Assembly (NCBI GenBank): GCA_015064255.1
Contig: SVSP01000002.1
Location: 62,001 to 126,000 of the forward strand
Direction: 5' to 3'
DNA: 64,000 bases
Origin: Oscillospiraceae bacterium
GTDB lineage: Bacteria > Bacillota > Clostridia > Oscillospirales > CAG-272
Shown here piece by piece: positions 20,631 through 30,281 of this stretch. Positions within the stretch are counted from its first letter, which is position 1. Every line of letters starts with the position of its first letter. The position numbers were made by a program, and so were the translations under genes. The notes under the pieces were generated by a model. The model was not told the origin of the DNA, did not search any database, and saw only the letters and a list, made by a program, of their open reading frames with translations.

Positions 20631-20708
20631 TATATCACATACAAATCGGTTTTGTACACACCAAAGCTGATGTTTACAAATTGTTTACAATTAAAATTTC
20701 CCGATTTT

Positions 20709-21983
20709 CTATTGTTCACTGTTTTCGGGCGTTTCGCTCTCTGTTTCAGGGAAAATAACTGCATTTTCGCCCGCACAGATATATCCGAGCGAGAGGTTTG
20801 AGCCGTTGTCGCGCAGGAAGCTGTTTTCGGTAACGGAGAAGAAAAGGCTTTCCATAGAGCCGTAGCAGGAAGCGTTGATCGCGCTTATGATAAACGCTGC
20901 GCGTTCAAGGTCGGGCGAGCTTTTTGCACAGGCGAAAACGGTTATATCGTCGCTGTGGTGAAGGCTCTTGTAATCTCCGCCCTCTTCAAAAAGCGGAATG
21001 GGGAGAAGACCGTAAACCGTGTCTGTTTTGGAAAATTCGTTTGCATCGGCAAGAGTTCCGATATAGAAAAGTGCTTCTCCGCCGAGGAAATTTTCCTTTG
21101 CGCTTTCGCTTATTACCGAAGGGAGTATCTTTTTCGCAAGAGCCTGCGCTTTTTCTTCGGTTTCATCGTTCAGTTCATCTGCCGTTGCCTTTATAACGGA
21201 GAGAATATTGTCATCGGCGGCAATACCTTTGCCGAAGGTAAGATATTCGTAGAGCTTGTTCCACGTCCATTTTTTCGAGGAGAGCAGAGAATAGGGAGAA
21301 GCGGCGCCAAGCGATTCTATAAGCTCGGTGTTGAAAAAGACAACCTTTGTATCCGAAATTCGGTAGCTTGCACTTCCGCCGATAAAATAATTGCCGGTTA
21401 TCTTGAAGGCTTCGTTTTCCTTGAAGTAATCTTCTTCTTCGTTTACAAAAGGAAGAGAAGATATTTTAAAGAAAAGATCTTTTTCCTCGAATTTGGACAC
21501 GTCGGAAAGACTGACAGCAACTATATCGGCATAGTTGTTGCCCGAGGACTCGGCGTTTTCAAGCGTTGTTATAAGTGCTTCGATGTCTGATGGGAATTTT
21601 GTGAGCGACATATTGAATTTTTCGCGAAGAGCGTTGGAGGCTGCGTAGAGATTGGAATCCACGTAAAGTGCAGTGTCGGGGAAAAGCGGATTTTTTGTAC
21701 TCGAGGTTGCAACCGTAATATAGGAGCCTTCAAAATCGTACGTGTGGAAACGGTTCAGAATGGCGGTCGGGTCAAACTTGTCGCTGATACCGAAGTCTAT
21801 CGCGTCGGGAAGCTTGTATTCGGGAGCTTTTTCGGGGTCTTTTATATCTCCGAGAGAATCAACGTTTGGTATCGACGGAATTTTTGATTCGTAAGTGAAA
21901 TAAAAAACTCCGCAAGAAGATAGAAGAAGACTCATTATAAGAAGGATCGACACAAGTGCCGTGGTTTTTAATGTTTTTCGCAT
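20709..21983 (-). CDS. Predicted lipoprotein, extracellular solute-binding-like, orphan
   Basis: Signal peptide and lipobox LLLSSCGVFYF; internal SBP-like sequence. No adjacent permease. Confidence 0.6.
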   Translation of the reverse strand: MRKTLKTTALVSILLIMSLLLSSCGVFYFTYESKIPSIPNVDSLGDIKDPEKAPEYKLPDAIDFGISDKFDPTAILNRFHTYDFEGSYITVATSSTKNPLFPDTALYVDSNLYAASNALREKFNMSLTKFPSDIEALITTLENAESSGNNYADIVAVSLSDVSKFEEKDLFFKISSLPFVNEEEDYFKENEAFKITGNYFIGGSASYRISDTKVVFFNTELIESLGAASPYSLLSSKKWTWNKLYEYLTFGKGIAADDNILSVIKATADELNDETEEKAQALAKKILPSVISESAKENFLGGEALFYIGTLADANEFSKTDTVYGLLPIPLFEEGGDYKSLHHSDDITVFACAKSSPDLERAAFIISAINASCYGSMESLFFSVTENSFLRDNGSNLSLGYICAGENAVIFPETESETPENSEQ

Positions 21984-22098
21984 TTTACACCTTTTCATTT
22001 ATAAAATAAGGATTTTTCTTATTATACAGCATATTTTCTCCGTTGTCAATCAAAGACAATATATGTGCCAATTTTGTTTACAAAAAAGCCGTTTTTTG

Positions 22099-22127
22099 TT
22101 GACATACGGCGATCATAATGATATACT
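22099..22127 (+). promoter_or_regulatory. Sigma-70/SigA-type promoter
   Basis: ttgaca - 17 bp - tatact upstream of the ORF at 22171. Confidence 0.8.
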
Positions 22128-22170
22128 TTAATAAAAGTCTATCTAAATAAAAGCTCGGAGATGATATTTT

Positions 22171-23232
22171 ATGTCAGATAAAAACAAAAAGATCTATGAT
22201 GTCGTAATAGTCGGCGCAGGTCCTGCGGGAGCAACCCTTGCAAGAATGCTCGACTGTAAAAAATACGGTGTTCTCGTTATAGACGGCTCGGAGCATCACG
22301 AAAAGGTGTGCGGCGGACTCGTTTCTCCCGACGCGCAGTACGTCCTTGCAAAATACGATATATGTCTGCCGAGCGAGATACTCGCATCTCCGCAGCTCTT
22401 TTCGGTACGTACGATAGATCTTTCGGACGGACTTACGAGATATTACCGCAGAAACTATCTGAACGTAAACCGCGAAAAGTTCGATGATTTTTTAAGAGGT
22501 ATGATTCCCGAAAGCGCGGATATCATTAAATCAAGATGTGAAGCTGTTGTAAGAGAATCGGACGGCTTCTCGGTCACTCTGGCCGATGGCACAGAGGTCA
22601 GGTGTAAATACCTCGTCGGGGCAGACGGAGCATCTTCCGTTGTTCGCAGATCGCTTTTCGGCTCACAAAAGATACATAAATACACCGCAATACAGGAGTG
22701 GTATGAGGATAGCGGCGAAAATCCGTATTATTCCTGCATTTTCGATAACGATACCTCGGACGGTTGTTCCTGGATATTTTTCAAGGACGGTGAGATGGTT
22801 TTCGGCGGAGCTTTTGATATAAAAAACTCTCGCGAAGCATTTGAGGCGCAGAAAGAAAAGCTTGTTAAGCTCGGAGTTGTGCCAGAAAGCGTTTTCTTGG
22901 CACCGAAAAAGATAGAAGCCTGCCTCGTTTCAAGACCGAAAATAAGAAGCGGGATTTTTCTCGGGGATGACAGAGCTTTTCTCATAGGCGAAGCGGCAGG
23001 ATTTATAAGTCCGAGCTCGTTTGAAGGGATAAGCTACGCCCTTCTCAGCGCCGAAATGCTCGCATCTTCAATGAACGTCGGAGATTCTCCCGAAAAAATC
23101 AAAAAGAAATACAGAAAAAGCGCACTTAAGCTGAGATTTAAGGTCATAATCAAATGCGTCAAGCGTCCTTTTATGTATAACAGATTTTTGAGAAGAACGG
23201 TTATGAAAAGCGGAGTAACGGCGATAAAATAA
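22171..23232 (+). CDS. Geranylgeranyl-reductase-family FAD-dependent oxidoreductase
   Basis: DVVIVGAGPAGATLARML, YLVGADGASSVVRRSLFG, LIGEAAGFISPSSFEGISYAL. Confidence 0.82.
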   Translation: MSDKNKKIYDVVIVGAGPAGATLARMLDCKKYGVLVIDGSEHHEKVCGGLVSPDAQYVLAKYDICLPSEILASPQLFSVRTIDLSDGLTRYYRRNYLNVNREKFDDFLRGMIPESADIIKSRCEAVVRESDGFSVTLADGTEVRCKYLVGADGASSVVRRSLFGSQKIHKYTAIQEWYEDSGENPYYSCIFDNDTSDGCSWIFFKDGEMVFGGAFDIKNSREAFEAQKEKLVKLGVVPESVFLAPKKIEACLVSRPKIRSGIFLGDDRAFLIGEAAGFISPSSFEGISYALLSAEMLASSMNVGDSPEKIKKKYRKSALKLRFKVIIKCVKRPFMYNRFLRRTVMKSGVTAIK

Positions 23233-23233
23233 A

Positions 23234-23269
23234 AAAATCGGCAGAGAAGTTGTTTTCTCTGCCGATTTT
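23234..23269 (+). terminator. Intrinsic terminator after the FAD oxidoreductase
   Basis: aaaatcggcagagaa...ttctctgccgatttt. Confidence 0.9.
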
Positions 23270-23290
23270 GTATTATAATGCGTTTACATC

Positions 23291-23363
23291 GTAGGACGGG
23301 GGCTTGCTCCCGCCGCAACAAAAGATTTATTCCGACAAAACGGCGGGAGTACCCCCACCCTAC
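23291..23363. repeat. MITE/REP-like inverted repeat
   Basis: gtaggacgggggcttgctcccgccg ... cggcgggagtacccccaccctac, about 24-bp imperfect arms. Confidence 0.75.
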
Positions 23364-23508
23364 AACAAGGGACTATGGACTTTGCTCTATGCATTTGCGA
23401 TTAATCAAAATTTAACGAACACAATAAAACGCCCCCGACAGACTTTTGAAAAATCTGTCGGGGTTTGTCTTTGTTTTCCGCGTATCAAATTTGACCTTAA
23501 CGGTGCAC

Positions 23509-23710
23509 CGCCCCTTGAGAAACCCCGCGAGCTTTTAAAAAGCTCGACCAAAACTTTTTTAAGAAAAATCTTTTTAGTAAAGTTTTTGACTCAAGTGGCG
23601 CCGCCCCTTGAGAATCCCCGCGAGCTTTTGAAAAAGCTTGACCAAAACTTTTTAAGAAAAAATCTTTTTAGTAAAGTTTTTGAGATTCCAAAGGGACAGA
23701 GTCCCTTTGG
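23509..23710 (-). repeat. Two tandem copies (93-bp period) of the palindromic element family, plus terminator, at the alaS 3' end
   Basis: ccccgcgagctttt(a/g)aaaagct(c/t)gaccaaaacttttt...agtaaagtttttga, repeat starts 23526 and 23619, then ccaaagggacagagtccctttgg. Confidence 0.85.
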
Positions 23711-26341
23711 TTACTTAATATACTTTTCAACAGTTGCCTTTACTGCCGCGAGAGCGTCGGAGATCTTTGTAAGGTCCTTTGCACCCGCCGTTGCGCTGTC
23801 GGGACGTCCGCCGCCGCCGCCGTTACAGATGGAAGCGATGTCTTTAACTATCTTTCCTGCGTTTGCACCGCGTTTTACAGCATCTGCTCCGCATACGCAG
23901 ACAAAGTTGAGTCTGTCGTTTGCGACGAGAGCGAGGAGAGTAACGCTTGCGGGATTCTTTGAACGGACAGCGTCGCAGAGATTACGTGCGGAGTCAACGC
24001 TTACGCCGTCAAGACGGGAAGCGATAACGCTGATTCCGTTTACGTCAACTGCGCTCTTTTCGGTTTCGCCGAATTCGTAAGATGCGATCTTGGCCTCAAG
24101 TGCTTCGATTTCGGATTTTGCGCTCTTGATCTCATTCTGAAGCTGAGATGCGCGCTTTGCAAGGTCTGCACTGTTGGCGAGCTTCATTTCCTTTGCCGTT
24201 TCGGTAATGAGTTCATCTTTGTCGCTGAGAAGCTCAAGAACTCCAAGACCGGTGGTAGCTTCGATACGGCGTACGCCTGCTGCTACTGAGGATTCGGAAA
24301 TTATCTTGAAAAGACCTGCTTTTGCAGTATTATCTATATGTGTACCGCCGCAAAGCTCGGTAGAGAAGTTGCCCATCTTGACCATTCTTACCTTTGCGCC
24401 GTACTTTTCGCCGAAGAGTGCCATTGCTCCTGCCTTCTTGGCAGATTCAATGTCGGTTTCAACTGTGTCGATAGCTTCGCCCATAAGGATGTGGCTGTTT
24501 ACAAGCAGTTCGACAGTTGCAAGTTCCTTTTCGGTAAGTGCCGCAAAGTGAGAGAAGTCGAAGCGTACGCGGCTTTCGTCAACGTAAGAGCCTGCCTGCT
24601 CAACGTGATTGCCAAGCACTTCGCGCAGTGCCGCCTGAAGCATATGGCACGCGGAGTGGTTGCGGCGGATCGCCTGTCTGCGAGGAAGGTTCAGCTCAAG
24701 ACGAACGGTGTCGCCTACCTTTACGTCGCCGCTTGCCAACGAGCAAACGTGAATATATACGCCGTCCACCTTTTTGGTGTCCGAAACGCTGATCATAGTG
24801 TCGTTGTCGTAGATTATACCCGTATCGCCTACCTGACCGCCGCCTTCGCCGTAGAATACGGTCTTGTCGGTGATAAGAGTGAATTCGCCCTCGGTTACTT
24901 CCTCAACGCTCATATCGTCGGAAATGATACCGATTACCTTTGCGTCGCAAGAATCGTTTTCGTAGCCTGCGAATTCGGTCTTTTCAAAGCCTGAGAGCAG
25001 GGACTTGGAAGCGTCGCTCCAACCGGAGATGTTCGCTCTTGCGGCTCTTGCGCGCTCTTTCTGGGATTTCATCAGCGCAACGAAGGATTCTTCGTCGATT
25101 TCGAGCTTCTGCTCGCCTGCGATCTCACGGGTGAGGTCGATAGGGAAGCCGTAGGTGTCGTACAGACGGAATACGTCCTCGCCGGACAGTACCTTTTCGC
25201 CGTCCTCGGCAGCCTTACGCATAATGTTGGAGAGAATGGAGAGGCCTGCGTCGATGGTAGCGGCAAAGCGCTCCTCTTCCATAGTCAGTACCTTCTGGAT
25301 ATATGTCAGCTTTTCGGTAAGCTCGGGATATTCGGAATAGTTTTCGCGTGCAACCACAGCAGCGATGTCAGCAAGGAATATACCGTTGATTCCCAGCATT
25401 CTGCCGTGACGTGCAGCGCGGCGGAGCAGTCTGCGGAGAACGTAGCCTCTGCCTTCGTTGGAGGGGATTACGCCGTCGCAGATCATAAAGCTGGAAGAAC
25501 GGATATGGTCGGTGATAACACGCAGAGAAATGTCTGTCTTGGGGTCGTCGCCGTATTTCACGCTCGCTTTTTCGCTGATGGCAGACATAATATTACGAAC
25601 TGTATCAACCTCGAAGAGGTTGTTTACACCCTGCATAATGCAGGCAAGACGCTCAAGACCCATACCTGTGTCGATATTGGGCTTTGCAAGGCGCGTGTAG
25701 TTGTTATGACCGTCGTTGTCAAACTGTGTGAAAACGAGGTTCCAGAATTCCATATATCTGTCGCAGTCACAGCCGGGCTTACAGTCGGGCTTTCCGCATC
25801 CGAATTCTATGCCGCGGTCGAAGTGAAGCTCGGAGCAAGGTCCGCAAGGTCCGCTTCCGTGTTCCCAGAAGTTGTCCTCTTTGCCGAGGCGGACGACTCT
25901 TTCGGCGGGGATTCCGACGTCTTTTGTCCAAATATCGAAGGCTTCATCGTCGTCAAGGTAAATAGTTACCCAGATTCTGTCTTCGGGAAGCTCGATAACC
26001 TTGGTGCAGAATTCCCAAGCCCACGGAATAGCCTCGCGCTTGAAGTAATCGCCGAAGCTGAAGTTTCCGAGCATTTCAAAGTAAGTACCGTGACGTGCCG
26101 TGATACCGACGCGGTCGATATCGGGTGTACGGATACACTTCTGGCAGGTAGTCATTCTGTGGCGAGGGGGTTCTTCTTCGCCTGTGAAGTACTTCTTAAG
26201 CGGAGTCATACCCGCATTTATAAGCAGAATAGATTTGTCATTTATCGGCACGAGAGGAAAGCTCTTGTGGCGGAGATGACCTTTTGATTCAAAAAAAGAA
26301 AGATATTTTTCTCGAATATCGTTAACAGATGTCCATTTCAT
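23711..26341 (-). CDS. alaS: Alanine--tRNA ligase
   Basis: MKWTSVNDIREKYLSFFESKGH, SVSPL-type class II core, CGGTHIDNTAKAG editing site, GGGGGRPDSATAGAKD C-terminus. Confidence 0.98.
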   Translation of the reverse strand: MKWTSVNDIREKYLSFFESKGHLRHKSFPLVPINDKSILLINAGMTPLKKYFTGEEEPPRHRMTTCQKCIRTPDIDRVGITARHGTYFEMLGNFSFGDYFKREAIPWAWEFCTKVIELPEDRIWVTIYLDDDEAFDIWTKDVGIPAERVVRLGKEDNFWEHGSGPCGPCSELHFDRGIEFGCGKPDCKPGCDCDRYMEFWNLVFTQFDNDGHNNYTRLAKPNIDTGMGLERLACIMQGVNNLFEVDTVRNIMSAISEKASVKYGDDPKTDISLRVITDHIRSSSFMICDGVIPSNEGRGYVLRRLLRRAARHGRMLGINGIFLADIAAVVARENYSEYPELTEKLTYIQKVLTMEEERFAATIDAGLSILSNIMRKAAEDGEKVLSGEDVFRLYDTYGFPIDLTREIAGEQKLEIDEESFVALMKSQKERARAARANISGWSDASKSLLSGFEKTEFAGYENDSCDAKVIGIISDDMSVEEVTEGEFTLITDKTVFYGEGGGQVGDTGIIYDNDTMISVSDTKKVDGVYIHVCSLASGDVKVGDTVRLELNLPRRQAIRRNHSACHMLQAALREVLGNHVEQAGSYVDESRVRFDFSHFAALTEKELATVELLVNSHILMGEAIDTVETDIESAKKAGAMALFGEKYGAKVRMVKMGNFSTELCGGTHIDNTAKAGLFKIISESSVAAGVRRIEATTGLGVLELLSDKDELITETAKEMKLANSADLAKRASQLQNEIKSAKSEIEALEAKIASYEFGETEKSAVDVNGISVIASRLDGVSVDSARNLCDAVRSKNPASVTLLALVANDRLNFVCVCGADAVKRGANAGKIVKDIASICNGGGGGRPDSATAGAKDLTKISDALAAVKATVEKYIK

Positions 26342-26511
26342 GACATTTTTTCCTTCCTTATTGTCTTTTATATAAACATTACCTTATATTATAGCGCGGT
26401 TTTGGCGTATTGTCAAGAATAATTTGAAAAAGTGTGTAAATAAAAGGGATTGTGCGATTAAGGGATAAAACGCCGAGAACCAAACGTGCGAAAACATGTT
26501 GTCGGGGGTCG

Positions 26512-26539
26512 CGGGTCGCCGAGGACGTCGACCCCTACA
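26512..26539. repeat. 28-bp dispersed palindromic intergenic repeat
   Basis: cgggtcgccgaggacgtcgacccctaca; near-identical at 48264-48291, variant reverse complement at 47811-47837. Confidence 0.8.
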
Positions 26540-26607
26540 GATGCGCTTTGCTTGTGTGTCGGGAAAGGCGGACAGTCGAGGACGCCTGTCCCTACAAGAG
26601 CGTTTTT

Positions 26608-26651
26608 CAGTAAAGTTTTTGGGATTCTTAAACCCTTTTTTCAAAAAGGGT
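26608..26651 (-). terminator. Palindromic element and terminator flush with the thiI stop
   Basis: - strand reading: cttaaaccctttttgaaaaaagggtttaagaatcccaaaaactttactgaaa. Confidence 0.75.
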
Positions 26652-27836
26652 TTAAGTGTCAATAGCTCGTCTTATCTCGCGGATGCGGAGATTTGCGAAA
26701 GCCTTGTCCTCAAGCGAAGCGAAATCCATTTTTGCTTCTTCGGCGAGAACCTTTTCAAGCTCGGGACGTGTTTTCGGGTGCTTTGGTGTAAATACCGTAC
26801 AGCAGTCCTCAAACGGCTGAATAGAGGTTTCAAAGGTGTCTATCTTGCGCGCGATAGTTATGATTTCTTCCTTGTCCATACCGATAAGAGGACGAAGTAC
26901 GGGCATATCAACAGCGCTGTCGGTAACGACGAGCGCGGGCATAGTCTGACTTGCGACCTGACCGAGCGATTCGCCTGTTACGAGAGTGATAGCACCGCCT
27001 GCTTTTGCGGCACGTGCGGCAAGACGCATCATAGAACGGCGGAGAAGAAGCGTGAAATATTCTTCGTTTATCTTTTTGGTCATCTCTTCCTGAATTTCGG
27101 TCATGGAAATAACGCGCATACGCATTCTTCCCGTGTATTCACAGATGAGAGATGCAAGCTCGGCGACCTTTTCCTCGGCGCGTTCGCTTGTGTAGGGGAA
27201 AGATTCAAAATGAATGGCTTCGATAGCCGCACCGCGGCGTGCCATCATATATCCGGCAACGGGAGAGTCTATTCCGCCCGAAAGAAGGAGAGTGGCTTTT
27301 CCGCAGGTGCCGTAGGGTATTCCGCCCGCACCGCGCTCGCCTCCTGCGTGAATGTAAGCGGAGTCTTCTCTGATCTCTACCATAGCGGTGATCTCGGGAT
27401 CGATCAGATCAACGTCGATCTCGGGCATAACGTCACAAATAGCTCCGCCGACCTCACGCGCTATTTCGGGAGAGGTGAGAGGGAAGCGTTTGTCGCCGCG
27501 TTTACCGTTTACCTTGAAGGTCTTATATCCGCGGAGCTTTTCGGGGAGATATTCAACTGCGGTCTTGATTATCGCATCCATATTTTTTTCGCACTCTGCA
27601 GCGCGTGCAACGGTTGCAATACCGAAGACCTTTTTTGCAAGCTCTACCGCAAGATCGATGTCGCATTCGTCGTTTCTCGGGGAAACGTAAAGAACGGACT
27701 GCGAATGGAAAAAGTCGAATTCGCCCGCGGGTGCAATTCTGAATTTCATTTCTTTGGTGAGCGCACTTTCGAAATAAGGCTTGTTAAGACCCTTGAGTAC
27801 TATTTCACCGTATTTGCAAAGTATGATTTCTTTCAT
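26652..27836 (-). CDS. thiI: tRNA 4-thiouridine(8) synthase ThiI (no rhodanese domain)
   Basis: KEIILCKYGEIVLKGLNKPYFE, THUMP region, LLLSGGIDSPVAGYMMARRGA PP-loop. Length 394 aa. Confidence 0.95.
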   Translation of the reverse strand: MKEIILCKYGEIVLKGLNKPYFESALTKEMKFRIAPAGEFDFFHSQSVLYVSPRNDECDIDLAVELAKKVFGIATVARAAECEKNMDAIIKTAVEYLPEKLRGYKTFKVNGKRGDKRFPLTSPEIAREVGGAICDVMPEIDVDLIDPEITAMVEIREDSAYIHAGGERGAGGIPYGTCGKATLLLSGGIDSPVAGYMMARRGAAIEAIHFESFPYTSERAEEKVAELASLICEYTGRMRMRVISMTEIQEEMTKKINEEYFTLLLRRSMMRLAARAAKAGGAITLVTGESLGQVASQTMPALVVTDSAVDMPVLRPLIGMDKEEIITIARKIDTFETSIQPFEDCCTVFTPKHPKTRPELEKVLAEEAKMDFASLEDKAFANLRIREIRRAIDT

Positions 27837-28018
27837 ATATATTATCCTGTTTATCCTTTCGGCTCGAATTTAAGTACATACGAATTAATAATAACATAAA
27901 ATTTTTCTAAAGTCACTATTATATTTGAAGTTTTTTAAAATTTTTTACACTTTCTGTTGACATTTTTGCCTTTTGATATTAAACTAAAACAAGTACTATA
28001 AAAAGGAGCTTAATCCCT

Positions 28019-30244
28019 ATGCAGAAATTTACACGAATTGCCGCAATTATTTTGTGTGCAGTAACTCTGCTTCTGTCAGTATCGGGCACAGTTATAGCTG
28101 CCGAAAATGCGGAAGATAGCAAAAATGAAACTAAACAGACGAACATATCTACCGTTTATATTGAAACAAACAGAAGAGTGTTTGCGAAAAATCAAACCTA
28201 CAAAGCCAAGATGAGAATAGAGCTTGCGGACAGATATGCGCAGTATGAGAATATTTATACAGGCGATGATTACGTAAATATCAAGCTGCGCGCAAGAGGA
28301 AACTCTACGTTTGGGAATGCGGCTGTTGCGCTTACGGGAAAATACGCTTTCCGTATAGACCTTGAAGAAAAGTGCGACCTTTTCGGACTCGGAAGCTCGG
28401 ACGAGTGGTATCTGCTCAGCAATATTTTCGATGCAACGCACGTCAGAAATAAGATAGCTTACGACTTTTCCGCAACTCTCGGTATGTATTATACTAAGAG
28501 CACTTGGATAAGAGTTATAAGAGATAACAAGTATGCTGGTCTTTATCAGATAACTCAGACTCTTGATATATCAAAAGACAAGGTTGATATTCAGGACTGG
28601 GGAGATATTGCAAAGACCGTTGCGTTCAGCATAGCAAAGGCTGAAAAGATGACTACCGAAGAGGCAAACGCTCTTGCGGATAAGATGAAAGCAAATCTTG
28701 CTTGGGTAACCTCGGGTAAATTCGAAAATTATAATATTGACGATTATTACGATAGGTCAACGCTTGATATAACGTCGGGATATCTGATAGAATATGACGA
28801 GCGATACGACAATAAGACAACGAAATTCAAGACGGATATACTTGAAATTTCCGTACAGCTCGATGACCCCGTCGCTCTTGAAACCAACCCCGAAATGTAT
28901 AACTACGTAAAGACTCTTATAAACGATTTCGAAGAGGCTCTTTGCTCGGATACCTTCTATAATTCAAAGGGTAAGCATTACAGCGAGTACGTTGACGTCG
29001 ATTCTATGGTCGATTACTGGATCGTTTTCAATATATTCAAGAATATCGAGTTCGGTGTTTACAGTAACTTCTACTACATAGACGGCGGAAAGATCCACTT
29101 CGGACCGTGCTGGGACTTTGATAACGGAACCGATAACCAAATCGTTCTCAGAGAACATTGGATGCCTTATGACGAGTGGTTTGGAGAAACACTTAAGAGC
29201 CGTGCTAAATGGTGGAGAGAGCTTTACGAAGATCCTTACTTTATGACACAGCTTAAGGAAAGATGGTTCGAGCTTGCTCCCGCAATAGACGAGATGCTCG
29301 GCTCTATAGATCTTTACTACGACGTAGTAAAGGAAGAAGCAGAGGCGGATTTTGCACTTATAAACGATAAGCGTACAAACTGGAACCTTAAAGATCAGAA
29401 GTGTGAAAGCTTTGAAGCCGAATTCCAGACATTCAGAACATTTATGTATAACAGAGTTGCGTGGATGAACGAACAGCTCTCTCTGCGCGACACCGGAGTT
29501 GAAGGAATAGATTTTAAAAAGGCAGGAAATAACGAGATTTCAGTCAGCGCTTCGGGTAAAAAGCTTGAATCCGATAAAATAACGGTATTTGGCTGTGCGA
29601 GCGATTATCTTCTTGACATAGACGAGAAAAATATTACACTTGACGTTAAGATCAATAACGCAAAAGAGGCTCAGGTCTACGTTAACGGAGTACTTTACGG
29701 AAATATGACCGTTAATGGCAGTAACGCTTCGGCAACGATAGATGCAAAGGATCTCAATATGAGTGAAAATGCGGTAAATGCTATTGTTATAAAGTGTAAA
29801 AGCAACGCGGGAGTTGAGCTTTACAATAATTACGTTACGGTAAGAGTTTCTGCGGACAGAAATCCCGAAGAAGGCGAGATCATCGTTAAGTTCGGTGAAG
29901 AAAGAATGTACGTAAAAGAAGGTAAATCGATAACGGTTCCCGAATACGACCGCACCTCTGACGAAATGACGGCTCTCGGATGGACAGACGGCAAGGGCAA
30001 AACATATTTCCCCGGTGAAAAGATAGAGCTTGACGAAAACAGCGAGTTCTACATCAAATGGAAGAGAAATGAAACGTTTGCTTACCCGAGCACAATAAAC
30101 GGTAAAGCAATTGCCGACGTCAACGACAGCATCGGTAAAATGCCTATGATAGCTGTTATCGGTATAATTGCGGGAATATCCGCGCTTATCATCGGTGCTG
30201 CCTGTGCGATAGTTGCCGCTAAAAACAAAAAATCTCAGGCGTAA
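28019..30244 (+). CDS. CotH-kinase-like secreted/membrane protein
   Basis: Signal peptide; KLRARGNSTF; AFRIDLEEKCDLFGLGSSDEWYLLSN; HFGPCWDFDNGTDNQ; C-terminal TM helix. Confidence 0.82.
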   Translation: MQKFTRIAAIILCAVTLLLSVSGTVIAAENAEDSKNETKQTNISTVYIETNRRVFAKNQTYKAKMRIELADRYAQYENIYTGDDYVNIKLRARGNSTFGNAAVALTGKYAFRIDLEEKCDLFGLGSSDEWYLLSNIFDATHVRNKIAYDFSATLGMYYTKSTWIRVIRDNKYAGLYQITQTLDISKDKVDIQDWGDIAKTVAFSIAKAEKMTTEEANALADKMKANLAWVTSGKFENYNIDDYYDRSTLDITSGYLIEYDERYDNKTTKFKTDILEISVQLDDPVALETNPEMYNYVKTLINDFEEALCSDTFYNSKGKHYSEYVDVDSMVDYWIVFNIFKNIEFGVYSNFYYIDGGKIHFGPCWDFDNGTDNQIVLREHWMPYDEWFGETLKSRAKWWRELYEDPYFMTQLKERWFELAPAIDEMLGSIDLYYDVVKEEAEADFALINDKRTNWNLKDQKCESFEAEFQTFRTFMYNRVAWMNEQLSLRDTGVEGIDFKKAGNNEISVSASGKKLESDKITVFGCASDYLLDIDEKNITLDVKINNAKEAQVYVNGVLYGNMTVNGSNASATIDAKDLNMSENAVNAIVIKCKSNAGVELYNNYVTVRVSADRNPEEGEIIVKFGEERMYVKEGKSITVPEYDRTSDEMTALGWTDGKGKTYFPGEKIELDENSEFYIKWKRNETFAYPSTINGKAIADVNDSIGKMPMIAVIGIIAGISALIIGAACAIVAAKNKKSQA

Positions 30245-30281
30245 ATACCGAAAACATAAATGTCGAAAGGAAGCTACAAAT

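Noticed and set aside
23304-24080. 258-aa + strand ORF with internal repeats (APPLE(K/N)PRELLK)
   Set aside because: Repetition comes from the 93-bp intergenic repeats and the rest is antisense to alaS.
24338-26287. Several 80-293-aa + strand ORFs over alaS
   Set aside because: Antisense shadows of alaS, compositionally biased and motif-free.
26342-26500. T-box leader for alaS
   Set aside because: No T-box GGGUGGNACCGCG-type motif or specifier-like structure found upstream.
26496-27899. 467-aa + strand ORF
   Set aside because: Overlaps thiI antisense and begins in a palindromic repeat; no domain evidence.
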